64,000 nucleotides of DNA, taken from contig CM035431.1 of the NCBI GenBank assembly GCA_020310875.1, positions 15,605,767 to 15,669,766 on the forward strand. The letters are read 5' to 3'. Below the pieces are notes generated by a model. The model saw only the letters and a program-made list of their open reading frames with translations, did no database searches and was not told where the DNA came from. Every line of letters starts with the position of its first letter. Position 1 is the stretch's first letter. The position numbers were made by a program, and so were the translations under genes. Source of the DNA: Ceratopteris richardii. Its lineage: Eukaryota; Streptophyta; Polypodiopsida; Polypodiales; Pteridaceae. Of this stretch, positions 12,201 through 20,964 are shown in pieces.

Positions 12201-12386
12201 ATTCTAGTTTGTAAGCTCAAGAAGAGCTTGTATGGACTTAAACAATCCCTTAGTCAATGGTACCAAAAGTTTGATGCTTTTATGAAGTCCCAAGGCTATT
12301 CTCGAAGCAATGAGGATCATTATCTCTACACAAAGAGATTCTCAGATGGCAGCTTGATATGCTTGATACTTTATGTCGACGATATG
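9226..12386 (+). mobile_element. Ty1/Copia family B, gag to reverse transcriptase part (right arm), broken
   Basis: This is the mirror of the left-arm B piece, read on the plus strand. The parts in order are gag (from about 9310 to 9800), basic region and CCHC knuckle (near 10120-10150), protease (near 10350, LLDSGASFHV), pre-integrase (10729-10989), integrase core (to about 11400), and the integrase C-terminal region. The first half of reverse transcriptase ends at LILYVDDM, at about 12386. The copy is old and broken in many places. Its gag-to-RT order matches Copia (integrase before reverse transcriptase). Confidence 0.85.
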
Positions 12387-14669
12387 CGATGATTCAGAAC
12401 ATAAACAGCCATGTTTATGGCCTCTACCCAAAAATGATTAGGAAGACCTTTGCCCTTCATCATGCACCTTGCTATTTCCATGATGGTTTGATTCTGACAT
12501 TCAGCAACACCGTTCTATTGAGGGCTATGCATCATTGTGAGTTCATGCTTGATTCCTTTGCCCTCACAAAAATAATCAAATTCTATTGATGTGAACTCAT
12601 CCCTGCCATCTGTCTTGAATTTCTTCATCTTTTTCCTTGTTTTCGTTTCAACAAGCTGAAGCCATTCTTTAAACTTACCAAAAGCTTGAGCCTTATCATG
12701 AAGAAAGTGCACCCACATCTTCCTGCTATAGTCATCGATGAGTAACATGAAGTAGGAAGATCCTCACAAGGTTTACATAGAAATTTTTTTGCACAAGTCA
12801 GTATGCACCAACTCAAGAGGATTGCTTGCTCTATTCTTGCTTCCTAGTGGAAATGCCTTCCTCTACTGCTTGCCCATCATGCAAGCTTCACACGGCTCTT
12901 TCATCTCTACAACCGGAGGGAGGTGAGCAACCATACCTTTCCGGTGCATCTCTTTCAGTACTTGCTACCCTATGTGGCAAAATCTCTCATGCCAAAGCTT
13001 ACTTTTTCCCACACAAATTGTGGCTATAAGAGCAGACAACTCACACAGGTTGCTGCTCTTTATTCCCGTCCGAACAACATTGTTGTTACGGTCCAAAATC
13101 TCAGCTCTTGTCTTGTTGAAAGACACCTGATGACCTTGATTAGTTATAGAAGCTACCAAAATTAAATTTCGTTCGATTTGTGGAACATAAAACACGTATG
13201 AAAGCTTCCTAATGTCCTTATTATGGTTAATGAAAGACACCATACCTTTGCCCTTAGCAAGACATCTTGCATTGTTACTTACCTTTACCATGATGGGTTC
13301 CTCGAGAGGCTATAAGGAAATGTAAAGGTCTTTTCTGCTTGTCATGTGATGAGAGGCACCATTTTCCAATACCCATGAGTCATTCATAGTTGAATCTTCA
13401 GCTAAGGAACACATTTCCTCTATCGTAACAAACAACTCAAGCTTATTTTCAGCAGTGTTAGCAACCTCTTTCCCCTTTCCACTTTTTGAAGAGCCAGTCT
13501 TCTCCTCTACCTGCTTAATGTGATAGTCTTATATTCTGTGGCCTTTCTTCTTACAATGGAAACACTCTCCTTTGAACTTCTTCTTGTCTTTTTTCTTTTT
13601 GTCCCCATCTTTTGAAGAATCAGCTTTAGTACCTTTGGCATTTACCATGATTGCAACTTCTCCTTTGCCACTGTCATTCCTTGCCTTGAGCTATAGTCCT
13701 CCTCCATGAATAAGGCACTGAATTCTTCAAAGGTTAGTGGTTGCTGTCTGATCTGGGTATTAAGGGCAACTATCGAACCGTCGAACTTTGGTGGACAAAT
13801 TTGGAGACAACGCCGAGCTAGCTCCTCACTTGAATTTGGTACACATACTCCCACCATTTGATCTCGTAGATTCTTTATGCGAGTGATGAACACTTCATCA
13901 GTCTCTCCATCAACAAACCTCTCTACTGCTAGTTGATTTTCCAAGTTCTGAATCCATATCTAATTTTGAGTTTCATATTGCTTTCTCAATATGTTCCAAG
14001 CCTCACACGCCTTTGTGGTGTGCTGAATGAGGGTCAAAACACTATCAGAAGAACTTATAACAACATTGCTACATTTCCAAGCACGTGAAAGATCAACATC
14101 AAGAGGAATCATTCGTCTAGGATCATTTGAGTCAGATGTTTCTTAGGGCTCACAATCAATCCCAAGCACAGTCTTGAGCAGCTCATAAGAGTCAAGGATA
14201 GAAGTGATTTTAAACTTTGACAAGGTGCAATTACTACCATCAAGTTTAGCTATTATGAAGGCTGGTGTGTGAATCGGGGAGGGCAAGGTGAAGACGGAGG
14301 CGAAGGGAGAAATAAGGAATGGCGAAATCGAAAGTGCAAGCCGAGCCCGAGTCACTCATAGCAGGCACCGAAAGGGATGGCAGAATGGTAGGATGAACCG
14401 TGGATGGTGATGGGAAGGGGAAACCAGGCGGGGGACGTGAAGGGCTATACAAAGATGAGGTGGAGAGTGAGTGGTTGGAAAAGGCTGGGGTAATGAGATG
14501 TGTGGGGGCACTGGTGGGTATGATCGGGGCTGGAAGACTGGTGGGTGGAGCCGAGGGGGTATGAAATACCTGGGAGTCTAACTGAGGCAGACCTAGGGCA
14601 GAGGGCGGGAGCTCCGAATACTCCTAGCTAGCCCTGGAAGAAGCCGACTAGGGTACGAAGGAAGCCATG
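12387..14669 (-). mobile_element. Ty1/Copia family A, gag to integrase part (right arm and beyond), broken
   Basis: From 12387 to about 14037 this mirrors the left-arm A piece. From 14038 to 14669 it goes on into the gag N-terminus, not seen in the left arm because the window starts there. The gag start is probably near 14669 (MASFVP). A proline/serine-rich leader peptide of roughly 100 residues precedes the conserved KLDGSNCTLSKFKITSILDS block near 14160-14260. Pre-integrase and integrase blocks are at 13291-12965 and 12748-12515. It has many breaks. Confidence 0.8.
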
Positions 14670-15119
14670 CTGCGATCGGATGTGAATGGTACTACAAACA
14701 AACGTGTTGGAAAGAATACGAAAACATCAAGGAACGCATAAAGTCAGGCTATATACACTATAAATGCAGAAATTTACGAAAAATGACCCAAAAAACAGAA
14801 TTTACGTGTTTAAAAACCCTAAGAACGACTGAAAAAACACCGAAAATAGAGAAGGGTAGAGAGGGGAATGATAAAAAGAAGGAGACAGACCATCAATCTT
14901 ACAATAAAAATACAAAAAGGAAAAAAGAAAGAATAGTTAAATAAAAGAAATTTATAAATAACAAAATAAAAATAAAAAATAAGAAAATAAAATAAAAATA
15001 AATAAAATAACTAAAATAAATAAAAAATAAATAAAATAAAAAATAAATAATAAAATAAATAAATAAATAAAATAACAAAAAAATAATTTAAAAAAACATA
15101 CCTGTAATTCGCCAGTGCA
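14670..15119. other. Non-coding stretch, AT-rich low complexity
   Basis: No gene is visible. 14935-15095 is almost pure A/T, built from irregular AAATAAAA-like units. 14700-14900 may be the 5' leader or LTR edge of Copia A, but I found no primer-binding site or TG...CA ends. Confidence 0.6.
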
Positions 15120-15480
15120 CGAATGAGGGAAGAGGGGGGTAGAAGGAGTATTTATAAAAAAAAATGGGGGGAGGGGTGGGGGGGCGGTGGGTGGGGGCTG
15201 TGGAGAGCTGCGGGCAGGCGGAGACATGCGGGGGGGGGGGGGGGGGGGGGGGAGGGGGGGGGGGGAGGGGAGGGGGAAGGGGGGGGCGGCGGGTGGGGGC
15301 TACGGAGAGCTGCGGGTGGGTGGAGACCTGTGGGCGGGCGGAGATCTGCAGGTGGGCGGGGAGGGGGGGAAGGGGGGGGAGGGGGGGAGGGGGAGGGGGG
15401 CAAAAGGGGATGGAGGGGAAAGGGAAGGGGAAGGTGAGGGGGGGAAAGAAAAAGGGGGGAAAAAGGAGAGAAAGCGAGAG
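15120..15480 (+). repeat. Extremely G-rich low-complexity tract with duplicated block
   Basis: The plus strand is mainly G with some A. It includes an unbroken run of 23 Gs at 15230-15252 and many runs of 4-12 Gs. A block of about 52 bases at 15179-15230 (core gtggagagctgcggg) recurs, somewhat changed, at 15280-15333. The long proline-rich and glycine-rich frames here come from base composition, not from a gene. The tract has strong G-quadruplex potential. Confidence 0.85.
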
Positions 15481-15799
15481 AGAGTTCTCTTCTTTTTTTC
15501 CCCTCGAAAAAGTCCTAAGGGGGCTCTTTTTTCTTTGGGGGAAACTATCAAAATTTAAAGAAAAATAGAGAAATTTTGTCAAAAAAATCCAAAAAAATTC
15601 TGAAAAAAATATCAAGAAATATCTACCAGTGTATGCCAATTTCCTCCCTCAAAATCACATAGAGCTTCTTCAAATCCTCCATTTTGATAAGAAAATAAAT
15701 TTTGAAATGATGAAAAATAGTGGAAAAATTCTAAAAGTGCGTGAAAAAATTCCTAGAAAAATTCCAAACATTGTATTTTTGTGGAGGACTATGAAAGGG
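15481..15799. other. Non-coding spacer, A-rich
   Basis: An A-rich, low-complexity stretch lies between the G-rich tract and the Gypsy G element. It may be the 3' untranslated part of that element. No gene or clear repeat end is seen. Confidence 0.5.
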
Positions 15800-16057
15800 T
15801 TGCTAAAACTGCTAAGAACTTAAAGAACCAACAGGAAAAAAATGTAGAGATGACTAAAACTTGAGAAAAAAAGAAAATAAGAGGGCTATGTACAACCTGG
15901 ACAGATTTTGTGGTTCTAGGTGATCCATACTTCTTCAAGTGTGTTGATGGTAGGGTTTGAGCCTTGAAATGTTGACCAGTGGCAAGGCCTCTCCTGTCAG
16001 AGTCTCTAACTCCAGAACACCCCAATTCAGCATTGCTTTAACTCGATAAGGTCCTTC

Positions 16058-16333
16058 CTAGTGTGGGAGCCATTTTCCTCTCACTTGTGTTTGAAGATGG
16101 GGTCTATCGAGAAGAACTACCATGTCTGGCTCTATGTTGTTGTTCCACAGATGTCGATCATGTGCCTCCTTCCTCTTCATCTCAGTTTCTATCAATTGTT
16201 TTGTTGCTAGTAGACAAATCTCTTCTACTTTATGCAAGGTTCCAAGCCTCTGAGAGACACCACAATCTTTCTTTCCCTGCATGAATGCCACTTTAGGGGA
16301 TCCATGTAAAAATTCAAAGGGCTCAATTGGCAA
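16058..16333 (-). pseudogene. Gypsy G integrase C-terminal fragment
   Basis: The frame contains KEAHDRHLWNNNIEPDMVVL, a block typical of the tail of Gypsy integrases just after the catalytic core. The GKWLPH end and the following sequence fit the small C-terminal domain of the family. It is part of the broken minus-strand Gypsy G and is not a separate gene. Confidence 0.7.
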
Positions 16334-17055
16334 TATTCCATAAACTAGTTGGAATGGAGAATATCTGGTGGCCTCTTTGTAAGCTAACCTGTATGCCCAT
16401 AGGGTACCTTGAAAAGCAATGCCCTAGGAAGTGGGTTGTAACATACATTCCTTCCTTAACATTGAAATCAATACCTTATTTGTTGATTCAACCTGTCCAT
16501 TAGCCCTTGGATAGTAGGCAGAAGAAGTCCTATGTAGAATTCTATACCTGATGAAAATTTCCTGTAGGACCTTATTCACACACCCTGGTCTGTACAAATT
16601 TCAAGTGGACATCCAAACCTACAAATGATGCTACTGTAAATGAAATCAGCAACAGTTTGGGCAGTGCAGTCCGGAGAGGCAATAGCTTAAGCCCATTTCG
16701 TCGCATAGTCTATGGCTATCAATAAATACTTCTCTCTTTTTGGAATCGATGGAGGGTAGATAGGCCCTACGAAATCGAATCCCCACTTTTCAAATGGTTG
16801 CCAAGAAGTGGAAATAATCAATGGATTATGCCTCTGCTTGGTGGGCTTAGGTCCACACCTCTTGCAAACATCACATGCTTTTCCCTAGTCATCCGCATCT
16901 TTGAATAATGTAGGCCACCATAAACCAGCATCAAGGATCCTCTGACTCATGATATGCCCTGGAAGGTGCCCACCACCTGTTCCTTCATGTGTAGATTGAA
17001 GGACTTCCCTTACTTATTCTTCTTCCAAGCACTTCCTAAACCTGTCATCCTTCCC

Positions 17056-18024
17056 CTATCTATATAATTTATCTTCAATGAAGGTATAAGGTCTACTCTT
17101 GATTAGGAGTCTCTTCCTTTGCACAACACTAGCCTTCTCTGGATACATTCCGGTTTTAATGAAATTTTTGATATCATAATACCAACCTTGAGCTTGTACA
17201 GTGAACAGATTAGCATCTAGAAAACCGTCATTGACTCCTCTAGCTTGATCCATCATATTGATCCTGGATAGGTGATCCGCCATAACATTTTCTTTACTTG
17301 GTTTATGGACTACAAAAAAACCAAACTCTTGAAACAACAATAACCACCTCCATATTCTACTATTGGCTTGTGGTTTGTTGAGCAAGTATTTTACTGGTTG
17401 GTGATCTGTTATAATAACAAATTTTACTCCCAGTAAGTAATGACGAAATTTTTGGACAGCAAAAACCATGGCTAGGGCTTCCCTTTCTGTAGTGTTGTAA
17501 TTCCTTTCAGCCTTGGTCAAAATTGTACTGGCATATTGAATTGTTCTGTCCACCTTAAATTCTTCACTGAGTTGGGTCAAAACTGCCCCCACTGCATAGG
17601 CACTGGCATCTACATGTATATGAAAGATTTTTGACCACTCAGGTGTGATCAAAATGGGAGCAGACACTAACCTTGACCGTAATGTTTGATATGCTTTTTC
17701 CTCCTCTTCTTCCCATTTAAAAGGTATTTCTTTACTTATAAGTCTAGCCAGTGGTCTTGCTATCTCTGCATACATTTTTATAAACCTTCTATGGTATCCA
17801 CTATGCCCCAAGAAACTTTGAATCTCTTTAGGAGATTTAGGTTTAGGCAACTTTAATATAGAAATGATTTTCTCAGGATCTGGGGCCATACCTTTAGCCA
17901 ACACCACATGTCCCAAGAGAGTTCCTTCTGTCACAAGGAAATGATATTTGTTTGGGTTGAGCTTTAGCTTAGTCTCCCTGCATCTCTTAAAAACATTCTG
18001 CAGCTGTCGCAAGTGATGGTCCAA
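17056..18024 (-). CDS. Gypsy G reverse transcriptase end and RNase H (322 residues)
   Basis: The first part (about residues 1-110) is the thumb and connection region after the RT active site (LLGHVVLAKGMAPDPEKI, IQSFLGHSGYHRRFI). RNase H follows from about residue 135, with the expected acidic residues in HVDASAYAVGAVLTQ, TEREALAMV, ITDHQPVKYLL and NVMADHLSR. The enzyme degrades the RNA strand of the DNA:RNA hybrid during reverse transcription. It is one of the longer intact frames in the window. It lies just downstream of the RT frame 18040-18873. It is part of a fossil element, so expression is unlikely. Confidence 0.85.
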   Translation of the reverse strand: MDHHLRQLQNVFKRCRETKLKLNPNKYHFLVTEGTLLGHVVLAKGMAPDPEKIISILKLPKPKSPKEIQSFLGHSGYHRRFIKMYAEIARPLARLISKEIPFKWEEEEEKAYQTLRSRLVSAPILITPEWSKIFHIHVDASAYAVGAVLTQLSEEFKVDRTIQYASTILTKAERNYNTTEREALAMVFAVQKFRHYLLGVKFVIITDHQPVKYLLNKPQANSRIWRWLLLFQEFGFFVVHKPSKENVMADHLSRINMMDQARGVNDGFLDANLFTVQAQGWYYDIKNFIKTGMYPEKASVVQRKRLLIKSRPYTFIEDKLYR

Positions 18025-18039
18025 ACAATCTAAAGGAGT

Positions 18040-18873
18040 CTAATTGTGAGAACCTGAAAATGAAGAGAAGTCATCCATGAAGATTCTAAGTGATTCCAGC
18101 AATAAGGGGCCAAAAATGAGATTGACCGTTCTGTTAAAGGTGGCTGGAGCATTTCTGAGCCCAAATGGCATTTTTACATACACATATGTTCCCCAAGGTG
18201 TGATAAAATCAGTCTTTTCACGATCCTCTAGGTGTATTGATATTTGATTATAGCCACTGAAGCCATCCATAAATCTATATAATGTATGTCCAACCACTTC
18301 TTCAATGCCTTGTTCTGCGAATGGCATTGGGAATCCATCTGGGATGGTCACCTTGTTGAGTGCTCTAAAGTCAATGCAAATTCTGATTTTATTGGTATTC
18401 TTCATTGGCACTATAACCATAGGTGAGAGCCACTCTGAGTGTTCTACAAGAATAATGATTCCTGCATCCTCCATCTTCTGTATTTCTACATAAACAGCTT
18501 CGGCATATTTTGGGTTAAGTCTATAATTCTTCCCTCGTATTGGTTTGGCTCCCTCAACCAGAGGTATTCTATGCTCTCCATAGTTGGCAGGCACTCCTTC
18601 TAAGTCTTTATAATGCCATGCAAAAACATCTGTATAATGTTTCAAGAAGGATTTTACCTTTTCAAGGAGCCATGGGTGGCTCCACAACCAAGTGGCCACC
18701 AAAACTGGACGATTATTGTCATGAATGCCAAGTTGTATTTCTTTGATAGGGTTTCTCTCCACCATATTATCTTTGTGCTCCTCTTCGTCCTTGTCTTCTT
18801 CCACTAGCCTTTCGTGCATTGCTTCATAAACAGGGGTATTTTGGATTTCAATGTATTCCTCCTTGTCTTGCAT
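18040..18873 (-). CDS. Gypsy G reverse transcriptase, N-terminal and palm part (277 residues)
   Basis: Residues from about 125 match the RT fingers and palm (PIRGKNYRLNPKY, then RICIDFRALNKVTIPDGFPM, FSGYNQISIHLEDREKT and MPFGLRNAPATFNRTVN). The active-site block reads IFMDDF near residue 265, the usual F/Y-x-D-D of Gypsy RT. The upstream 110 residues are acidic and probably belong to the linker after protease. It copies element RNA into DNA inside virus-like particles. It lies between the protease frame (19388-20086) and the RNase H frame. Confidence 0.85.
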   Translation of the reverse strand: MQDKEEYIEIQNTPVYEAMHERLVEEDKDEEEHKDNMVERNPIKEIQLGIHDNNRPVLVATWLWSHPWLLEKVKSFLKHYTDVFAWHYKDLEGVPANYGEHRIPLVEGAKPIRGKNYRLNPKYAEAVYVEIQKMEDAGIIILVEHSEWLSPMVIVPMKNTNKIRICIDFRALNKVTIPDGFPMPFAEQGIEEVVGHTLYRFMDGFSGYNQISIHLEDREKTDFITPWGTYVYVKMPFGLRNAPATFNRTVNLIFGPLLLESLRIFMDDFSSFSGSHN

Positions 18874-19387
18874 CCATCCTGTAGGTATTTCTTGAATTGG
18901 GAAAGAATACTCTTCACTAGAATCTTTTACCTTGCCTTTAGCTTTAGTAACTTCATTATTTGTGGTTCATATCCTCCAAGTTGTATTTGAGGGGTGTCTT
19001 CCTGCCCCTTCTGTGGTCTGTGATGGGCTCTCCCAATCCATCAACCTGGATTCTCTCCTCATCTTCATCATAACCTTCAATCATGCAAGAATTATTAAGA
19101 AAAATTCCAAAACAAGAGCAAGAGTTGCCTACTTGGAGCCAATTTAGAATATCCTCTTCTTCCTCAAAATCTATTTGGGGTTGGTCCTCTGATTCTGGTT
19201 CCATGCAAATGCCAACTGTTTGCATCATGCTGGTGTTTCCTTGATTATATGGGCCCTCTTCTAGATGAATCTATGTCAGCTCTTGCCCTTTCTTTTGTAC
19301 CAACATAGTGTCCTTGCCCCAATCGTGAATGACACTTGCATGCCTCAGCCATGGTCTTCCAATTAAGAGGGGAAATCCCTTTTCAAC

Positions 19388-20086
19388 CTAGGGCAATCTT
19401 AAAACCACAAAATCCAGAATGAATAGATTACCTTGTACTTCAAGTGGAACTTTTGGGATCACTCCCAAGGGCCTTACTTTGCTCTGATATGCCAAAATAA
19501 TAGTGAAATTTGCAGACCTTGAAGGGTGGAGTCCAATCTTTTCCATTGTATGTTCAGGCATCAAGTTAATGCCAGAACCACCATCCACAATAACTCCTTG
19601 AAATTCATGACCTTTGATAGATATTGTCAGTCGAGGACTTTTATAATCTGTAAGGGGTGCTTCCCCTACATGTTTTCCTTTATTTAAAACAACAGTCTTT
19701 GCTACCAAACTTGTAGTGGAGGCCTCATCAATTATCTGCAATAGTTCTGCCCTGAATTTCCCATCCATCTTTATTAAATAAAAAATACTAACCTCCTTTT
19801 TCATGGATTTGAGAAGTTTTGAAGCCTCTGATTCCTTAAGAGCATGGGCTCCAATTGACTTACCAAACTCCTCCTGAGCCCTGTTGAATGCATGCCCAAT
19901 GGCATCACTGGTACATATGAGATCTCCTTTTTGCCTTGTATCTGCACATGCAGTGGCCTTGTCTTCAGATGTCTCTTTGTCTTTGTTCAATCCATCAATT
20001 CTTGGTTGTTGAACTATATCTACTTGAGCCTTTCCTTTATTTCTTGTTTGCACTATAAAAGATTCTATTTCTTCTAACTGCACCAC
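19388..20086 (-). CDS. Gypsy G gag-end and aspartic protease (232 residues)
   Basis: Near residue 165 the frame has the retropepsin site as GVIVDGGSGINLMPEHTMEK, where the usual pattern is D-S/T/G-G. This is followed by the flap and the closing hydrophobic block (IPKVPLEVQGNLFILDFVVL). The N-terminal 120 residues look like a linker rich in charged residues. The protease would cut the Gag-Pol polyprotein. The zinc knuckle upstream (20230-20310) and the RT downstream confirm its place in the Gypsy order. Part of a fossil. Confidence 0.75.
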   Translation of the reverse strand: MVQLEEIESFIVQTRNKGKAQVDIVQQPRIDGLNKDKETSEDKATACADTRQKGDLICTSDAIGHAFNRAQEEFGKSIGAHALKESEASKLLKSMKKEVSIFYLIKMDGKFRAELLQIIDEASTTSLVAKTVVLNKGKHVGEAPLTDYKSPRLTISIKGHEFQGVIVDGGSGINLMPEHTMEKIGLHPSRSANFTIILAYQSKVRPLGVIPKVPLEVQGNLFILDFVVLRLP

Positions 20087-20229
20087 CCTGGTAGATGGTG
20101 ATGGCTCATTGACTTTGATCTAACATTTCTTCTTTGTGCACAAAAATCATTTGAATATGGGGCCCGAATGAACACGCTTCATTCTTAAGACAACAATTTG
20201 TATAGTGGTCTCTGGCCTCTGGGCAGTTT

Positions 20230-20330
20230 CTACAAGGAGGGGCACTTCTGGTAGAGTGCACCTACTTTGATAGTGCCCACATTCTCCACATCTGAAACAA
20301 ATGATTGGCCTTCTAGGCCCATTTGCAAAG
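20230..20330 (-). pseudogene. Gypsy G gag zinc knuckle
   Basis: The minus strand reads CFRCGECGHYQSRC, a clean C-X2-C-X4-H-X4-C nucleic-acid-binding knuckle near 20260-20305. The gag upstream of it is not visible, because the plus-strand LTR of family F starts at 20331. Confidence 0.75.
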
Positions 20331-20938
20331 TGTTGAAGCTGAAGGTCAAGGACAAAGCACAGGAGCACATCAAAGAGGTGGACACCCAAGAAGAAGGAGC
20401 AAGTAGGGAGCTCCAAGAAGTGTATGTCAAATTTTCAGAAGAAATCCCTATAAAAATAGTGATTCTCATCACTTAAATTCATTGTAAATATCATTTTCTA
20501 TTTTTGTAACTCCATTTTCTTCAAGCCAAGGAGTCATCGAGCTTGGGGAGTATTAGAAGTATCATCCTACCAATTTTCATAATTTGTAGACTTCGTTTGA
20601 GCCCTCAAATAAGCCCTGGTACTTAATTTTTAACTAGGCCGGACACTAGGTCTGGACAGGGCCAAAAGTAGTCAAAAAACTATAAAAAGAGCTAGAGATC
20701 TCATTTTTTAGGTTAGCTGGTTAGAGAATAGAGCTTTGTAAGAGAAATCTTTTGCAATCGAAGCTTTCCATTGTTCCTCTCTTTGATCTTACCTTGTGCG
20801 CGTGTGTGTGTATGTGTGTGCATGCTTGTGTGCTTTCACTCATGCACTTGTGCCTTCACTTGCTCGTGGTCTTCATACTGGTCCTCACGTCTCTGCGGAT
20901 TGACAAGTAAAGGAGGTGGTGCTTACGCTTGAGCTACA
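20331..20938 (+). mobile_element. 5' LTR of Gypsy family F, copy F1 (608 bp)
   Basis: It begins TGTTGA and ends GCTACA, directly before a primer-binding site. A TATA-like box (TATAAAAAG) is at 20681-20689. Related LTRs lie at 51500-52096 (minus) and 62018-62596 (plus), and they fix these limits. A GT-rich stretch (gtgtgtgtgtatgtgtgtg) near 20800-20820 is kept in all three copies. Confidence 0.85.
20681..20689 (+). promoter_or_regulatory. TATA-like box in LTR F1
   Basis: TATAAAAAG sits about 350 bases into the LTR and is conserved at 62369-62377 and, on the minus strand, near 51728-51736. It probably marks the LTR promoter. Confidence 0.5.
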
Positions 20939-20946
20939 CCAAATTT

Positions 20947-20964
20947 TGGCGCCGTTGTCGGGGA
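20947..20964 (+). other. Primer-binding site of Gypsy F1 (tRNA-Asp type)
   Basis: TGGCGCCGTTGTCGGGGA lies nine bases after the LTR end. It matches the tRNA-Asp-type primer-binding site common in Athila/Tat-like plant Gypsy elements, with one change from the usual TGGCGCCGTTGCCGGGGA. Confidence 0.8.

Larger units (their letters stand above)
1..14037. repeat. Giant inverted repeat (palindrome), arms of about 7 kb, no spacer
   Basis: The plus strand from 1 to 7014 reads as the reverse complement of 7015 to about 14037. The axis is at 7014/7015, inside a short perfect palindrome around ctactacatgtagtag. Base 1 pairs with about 14037, and the arms have drifted by only about nine bases in total length. 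The left arm is cut by the window start, and the right arm continues with matching element sequence, so the true arms are probably longer. Both arms hold the same parts: Copia A piece, Copia B piece, 5S-like segment, LTR H and the axis segment. It may be a real inverted duplication or an assembly fold-back. Confidence 0.95.
15800..20330 (-). mobile_element. Ty3/Gypsy family G, gag zinc finger to integrase, broken
   Basis: The Gypsy order is clear on the minus strand: CCHC zinc knuckle, protease, reverse transcriptase, RNase H, integrase. The integrase core (KWGFDFVGPIYPP near 16770) and its zinc-binding region lie at about 17040-16500. The C-terminal tail lies at 16333-16000, and no chromodomain is visible. 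This suggests the Tat/Athila side of the plant Gypsy tree, but that is an inference. Its gag side ends where the plus-strand LTR of family F begins at 20331. It is moderately broken, with roughly ten interruptions. Its own LTRs were not identified. Confidence 0.85.

Noticed and set aside
1-14037. Palindrome as a mobile-element terminal inverted repeat (giant DNA transposon)
   Set aside because: There is no transposase, no spacer and no target-site duplication. The arms consist of retroelement pieces, and the differences look like sequencing noise.
15088-15639. Long proline-rich and glycine-rich open frames on both strands over the G-rich tract
   Set aside because: They arise from the base composition of the tract. 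Several frames on both strands are open at once, and there is no domain, start context or conservation evidence.
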